Part shown: positions 59,850-64,000 of the stretch, piece by piece
Layout: the number at the start of each line of letters is the position of its first letter
Numbering within the stretch: position 1 is the first letter of the stretch
Source: Carposina sasakii
Lineage: Eukaryota; Arthropoda; Insecta; Lepidoptera; Carposinidae
Assembly: GCA_014607495.2 (NCBI GenBank)
Contig: CP053161.1
Coordinates: 3,295,115-3,359,114 of the forward strand
Length of the DNA: 64,000 bases
Direction of reading: 5' to 3'
Notes under the pieces: generated by a model
Databases searched by the model: none
Seen by the model: the letters and a program-made list of their open reading frames with translations, nothing else
What the model was told of the DNA's origin: nothing
Program-made: the position numbers and the translations under genes

Positions 59850-60540
59850 TACAGGTGTAACAAAAAGGGTATGTTAAGCGAAAACCTCAATGTAAATAGC
59901 CCACTAAAAGGAACCTATCCACAAAGTTTCAAATTTGAAATCACATGTTTATTTTTCCAGATAGTATGGAGAACTCCTAAACAACTCAGGAATGTTCATA
60001 CAATCTTGAAAAACAAACATGCGATTTTGAGTCTCAAATTTTGGAAATAGGTTCTCTATTACACATATTATTTACACATACAGTGTGTTTTTTTGTGGCC
60101 ACCGTTAACGAAGGGTACGTTCTCTATACATCAAATAAAGTAAGTTTATGCCAAAAAAAATGCTGGGAATTATTATTTTTTTGAAAAAAAATGCTGGGTT
60201 TTTTTTTTTTTTTTTAATTTAATTACTTGATCGGGCGAAATTTATAGTGTCTAGTGTTTATGTTAGTTTTTTTATAGACAGATATTAATTATTTATCGTA
60301 AAAAAATCCTGCTACGCGCGTCTATGTGCATTTATGCAGAAAAACGCAGTCTATTTACTCAACTTTGGACCCTAATATTTTGGAAACCTGACACTTCCCA
60401 GGTATGCTTCCATGGAGAAAAATGATCGTGATGATGAGATTCCGTAGTTTTCGGGAACGTTGACGACCAAAAATCATCCTGTATTTAATTATTTTACACA
60501 TAGCTTTTCGCTTAACATACCCTTTCTGTTACATCCTGTA
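59850..60540. mobile_element. TACAGGGTGTAACA MITE split by another MITE
   Basis: The left part (TACAGGTGTAACAAAAAGGG onward) stops near 60078 and the right end resumes at TTTACACATAGCTTTTCGCT, finishing CTGTTACATCCTGTA at 60540. The interruption is the second MITE at 60079-60483. Confidence 0.8.
60079..60483. mobile_element. Nested MITE, reverse copy of 52012-52389
   Basis: Starts TACAGTGTGTTTTTTTGTGG and ends ACCAAAAATCATCCTGTA. It aligns with 52012-52389 in the opposite orientation, including TGCTTCCATGGAGAAAAATG. Long T-runs near 60160-60215 differ in length between copies. Confidence 0.8.
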
Positions 60541-61453
60541 TAAAATAAAATAAAAAACCTATAAAGAGAAATTGTTTTTTATATAGGTTTTTTGAAACAT
60601 TCAGCTACAAAATACGACTACCAATAGGGAAATGATCGAACCTCAAATCAAGTTTTTTGATAATTGTAAAATAAGCTATACTTACCTATGTTTATATCAC
60701 GGAACATTTAAGCATTTCAATTCCATACTTTTTAAATTAGGATTGGAGACTCCTTACTCAACACTTAATCGAAGGTAAAACAGCCAAAACTATATCTACG
60801 CTTGTTTGCTACGAACCTGCTGCACATAGATATAATTTAATCAGTGATTCTAATAGAAAACTATTAGCTTAAAAATTCCGTGGTAACAGTTTCCTTCATT
60901 AAACTTTGTAATGAGGTCGAGGCGCAGTTGTATGCGCCTGCGCACATTATTTGATGTGTTCTATATTTCGTCTAGTCCGCGGCAGCTCCATAGTATTTTA
61001 AATTTACTTTTAATTTAAGTAAATCGTAAGTAAATTAATTTCTCCTTTTAATGCACAATTTTTCTGTTGTTTTAAGCACTTATTTTGCTGTTTCTTTTAT
61101 TTATAAATAATATTGTTTTTATGTAATGTAATTTTCAATGATTTTATAGACATTTGTAATTAAAAATTCAGTATTATAACGTATTTTGTATTCGTAATTT
61201 CATTATTTACAACATTTGAATATACAGTCATCATATTGTGTTTTGATAATAAACATTTTTTTATTTACAAAATTGTATTTTGTTCAAAGTTGTTATTGTG
61301 TCACATGATACATTATGCAACATTGACATGTGACATAGTTTTTGCAGTCTTCGTCACTATAAAATGTATCTAAGATTGATTCCCTGACTCTTATTACCCA
61401 ACTTAGTATTTATACACAACACATAGAGATGAGTAAATATGGGTTTGGCTCTA
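60541..61453. other. AT-rich intergenic DNA
   Basis: Nothing coding or strongly repetitive is seen; the interval between Pez and Cyclin K 3' ends is mostly low-complexity AT. Confidence 0.45.
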
Positions 61454-61717
61454 TACAGGGTGTAACAGAAAGGGTATGTTAAGCGGAAAGCTACGTAAAC
61501 AGCCCACTGTAAAGAACCTATTCACAAAATTTGAGACTCAAAATCACATGTTTATTTTTCCCGATAGTATGGAGAATTTTCAAATATCTCAGGAATTTTC
61601 ATACAATCTTGAAAAATAAACATGTGATTTTGAGTCTCAAATTTTGTGGATAGGTTCTCTACATTGAGCTATTTACGTTGCTTTTCGCTTAACATACCCT
61701 TTTTGTTACACCCTGTA
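61454..61717. mobile_element. MITE of the TACAGGGTGTAACA family
   Basis: Full-length copy with TA flanks and near-complementary halves (AAATAAACATGTGATTTTGA in one arm, its complement in the other). It lies about 110 bp beyond the Cyclin K stop. Confidence 0.85.
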
Positions 61718-61829
61718 TAGTAGGTATTAAACTTGTTTCTTAAAACTTTGCGTGATTTTAGCTTCCAGACTTCAAAGGATAAAAAAGAAACAACATCCAG
61801 TCTGTCAATTTTATATTTTCAGTAAAAAA

Positions 61830-64000
61830 TTACATTACAATATATCTAACACTTACAACTATGTCACGGCGGCGGGTAGAAGGGCCGTGGCGGCGGGCCC
61901 GGTGGGCCGGGCGTGCCCCCCAGGCCGGGCGGGCCCCCAGGCCGGGCGGGCCCCCCAGGCCGCGCGGGGGCCCGCCTAGCGCCGGCGGGGGGCCCCTTGC
62001 GGGCGGCGGCGGCGGGTAGTACGGCGGCGGCACGTTCACCGGCGGGTAACGCGACGGCACATCCGGCGGGTATCTGTCGACAGGATACCGCGGCGGCGGC
62101 TCGGAGACGGGCGGGTATCGCGGCGAAGGCTCCGCGACGGGCGGATATCGCGGCGGAGGCTCCGCGACGGGCGGATATCGCGGCGGAGGCTCCGCGACGG
62201 GCGGATATCGCGGCGGAGGCTCCGCGACTGGCGGATATCGCGGCGGCGGCTCCGCGTACATCGGCGGCGGCGCGGGCGGCAGCGGCAGCCTGGGCGGCGG
62301 CGGGATGGCAGGCGGCGGCGCGGCGTACACCGGCGGGTACGCCATGCCCTGGTAGCCCTGGTAACTGAACCTCATGGTGTCCAACTTGGGAGGCTCCGGC
62401 TTTTCGGCCCCGTTCTTGAGCGGAGTCACCGGCGGCTTAGGGAGAAGCGCGGCGACAGGCGATTCGGAAGCGGGCGGTGTATTGGAGGGGGCCTTTTTGT
62501 CGTTTTTTGATTGCTTAATTTGATTCGGTAGTGGAGGGGAGTCGGTGCCGGACGCTTGAGTTTGGGGGGAGTACAAGTCTAGTACCTGAAATTTTTTAAA
62601 TAGAAATTGTAAGTTCTTAAGACCAGACCTAAATAGCACCATGTAGGAGATAAAAGAGAAGAGATGTATTTCTTCTATCAAAAATACTTACAGATTATAC
62701 ACTATAAAAGTGAAACCTGACTCCTATTATAACACTGGTCTACCATTTATTACCTACTAACTGTTGCTTGCGACTTTGTCTGCGCAGTATTCGATTATCG
62801 TGCGGTGGTGCTACTTACTGCAATAAAAAGTAGCCTATGTCCTTTCTCATGCTCTAGACTATTTGTGTTCCAAATTTAATTCAAATAGGTTCAGTAGTTT
62901 TGCCGTGAAAGACGTACAAATATACACACACACACACTTTCACATTTATAATATTAGTATAGTATAGATTATACATATGATAAACAGTTTTAAATAACAA
63001 TGACACCATTACCATTATAAAAAATCACATCTAAAAACTTAAGACACTTCTAGCCACTGTTGTTAACCAAAGACCTTATTACCTGATGACAGATATCTTC
63101 AAGCAGCTCCATAGTCATGTCTTCAACGAACATGTCCCACCATGCAGTGTGCTTCGGTTGCCGACCATTCCAGTCCACAACTTCAAACTTGCTGAGCTTC
63201 CCCGCGAGGAACATGAGGGCCACAGCGATAACCTCTGGCTCCCATTGCAGGCAGAGGGTTGTACATAAACTGTGGATATTACAGAGGTTATATGTATGAA
63301 AATTACAGACAGTTTTGTTAAATACAAGAATTTGTCATTAATTAAATTAGGCCATTAACAAATACATTTTTAATGTCTTAACAATTGATCAACCTTATGT
63401 AAAGACTCTAAAGAATGTTGCTAGATTTAGAGGATGGTGAAATATGATGACAGTCTAACCACACATATTATTATGGGCAACTAGGGCTAGCCAGTATTTT
63501 GGGCAAAGAATTAGCCTTGCCATCCAGCGGGGCAATGCGGCAGCCTTTTGGCCACATTGCCAGCGGTGGAGGAGTTGCAGGCAATTTTCTATTTGTAAAT
63601 ATGTTTTAATTATTTTTTCTGTATTTACCCAATTACATAATTTATTATTATTGGTTTTTAACTTGTAAATGAAAAGCAAATATAAATATAAACTTACCTA
63701 TCATTCACGAAGGTCCACGCCATTTGAACCATCTTCTGTAACTTAGCTTTATCTCCCTTCAGGCATTTAGCGTACTTCAGTAAATACCCATAAGGATGTT
63801 CTACTTGCAAATCAAACTTGATGGTCTGTAGAAGAATCCTTTCGAGTGTCATGACTTCCTCCTTTGGATCATCTCCAAACGTACCAAACTTCTGTTCAGT
63901 TAACAAGGATTTTGCTACCTTTATGATATCCTTACATTTCTTTGGCGTTTCTTCGACTTTTCCCGCAAGAAAAAGGCAGCAACAGGCTGTGATGTACCGC
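61830..64000 (-). CDS. CycK: Cyclin K, 3' part (partial)
   Basis: Cyclin K pairs with CDK12/CDK13 in the nucleus and supports Ser2 phosphorylation of the RNA polymerase II tail. Three minus-strand exons are visible: 63698 to beyond 64000, 63083-63269, and 62585 downward. The first shows [40 protein letters not shown] and LVEH-like [17 protein letters not shown], ending AG/GTAAGT. The second, [20 protein letters not shown] to LLEDICHQ, completes the second cyclin box. The last is a long Pro-rich tail, as in the family. All phases agree. As read, the tail runs off-frame and stops at 61830. A one-base-longer C-run at 61934-61938 would instead end it in RPFYPPP at 61864-61866. The 5' half lies outside the window. 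Confidence 0.92.
62086..62265 (-). repeat. CycK: 30-bp coding tandem repeat in Cyclin K
   Basis: Six tandem 30-bp units encode [10 protein letters not shown] and close variants ([20 protein letters not shown]). The units are nearly identical in DNA (GGCTCCGCGACGGGCGGATA), pointing to recent expansion. It lies in the Pro-rich C-terminal tail, which has no folded domain. Confidence 0.85.
62720..62960. repeat. Dispersed repeat in Cyclin K intron
   Basis: Contains AAAAAGTAGCCTATGTCCTT, a (CA)n run and TTTATAATATTAGTATAG at the end, a motif set also seen in decayed form at 45178-45410. Non-coding. Confidence 0.6.
63440..63600 (-). pseudogene. LINE 3' fragment in Cyclin K intron
   Basis: On the minus strand this reads [20 protein letters not shown] and then NMCG-type residues, a retrotransposon-derived stretch with stops around it. 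It lies in the intron between the two cyclin-box exons. Confidence 0.55.

Noticed and set aside
61913..62368. Plus-strand Ala/Arg-rich 151-residue frame
   Set aside because: Antisense shadow of the Cyclin K Pro-rich exon.

Overview
The window looks like nuclear DNA of an insect, most likely a moth or butterfly. It has AT-rich, intron-containing genes on both strands. These are embedded in dense interspersed repeats of types I associate with Lepidoptera: tRNA-headed SINEs, MITEs starting TACAGGGTGTAACA, LINE tails carrying GTCCAGCAGTGGACTGCA, and hAT elements with 8-bp target duplications. The lepidopteran assignment rests on recognising these repeats by eye, not on a search. There are no operons, CRISPR arrays or rRNA genes.

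Layout. (1) 1-31.68 kb has no convincing host exon and probably lies in the first intron of Tomosyn, whose first coding exon is on the minus strand at 31684-31806. This stretch holds a 4.93-kb hAT transposon (6287-11213) with an 8-bp target duplication and a broken ZMYM1-like transposase that carries two nested insertions. It also holds a 493-bp hAT element with a nested SINE, several SINEs and MITEs, and a 3.2-kb block present twice in direct orientation (22873-26150 and 26215-29420). (2) About 630 bp of partly GC-rich DNA separates Tomosyn from the divergent CPOX gene, so it is probably a shared promoter. (3) 32436-39170 (+) is a complete coproporphyrinogen III oxidase gene (haem synthesis, mitochondrion). 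I assembled nine exons; one 63-nt exon looks optional. (4) 40026-58505 (+) is a complete gene for the FERM/tyrosine-phosphatase protein Pez (PTPN14/PTPN21 orthologue, Hippo pathway) in ten exons. (5) 61.83-64.00 kb (-) is the 3' part of Cyclin K, with three exons visible; the gene runs off the right edge.

The most notable biology is in Pez. The FERM region, the PPxY-containing linker and the extreme C-terminus are well kept. In the phosphatase domain, however, the WPD loop reads LPH, the P-loop reads LCGAGGAGPG (Cys kept, catalytic Arg lost) and the Q-loop glutamines are gone. As sequenced this is a pseudophosphatase.

Two frame problems sit in GC-rich coding repeats: one surplus base (or two missing) in Pez exon 8, and a C5 instead of C6 run in the Cyclin K last exon. 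They may be sequencing errors or real lesions. The host genes serve unrelated housekeeping and signalling roles. The only evident link is the head-to-head Tomosyn/CPOX pair.
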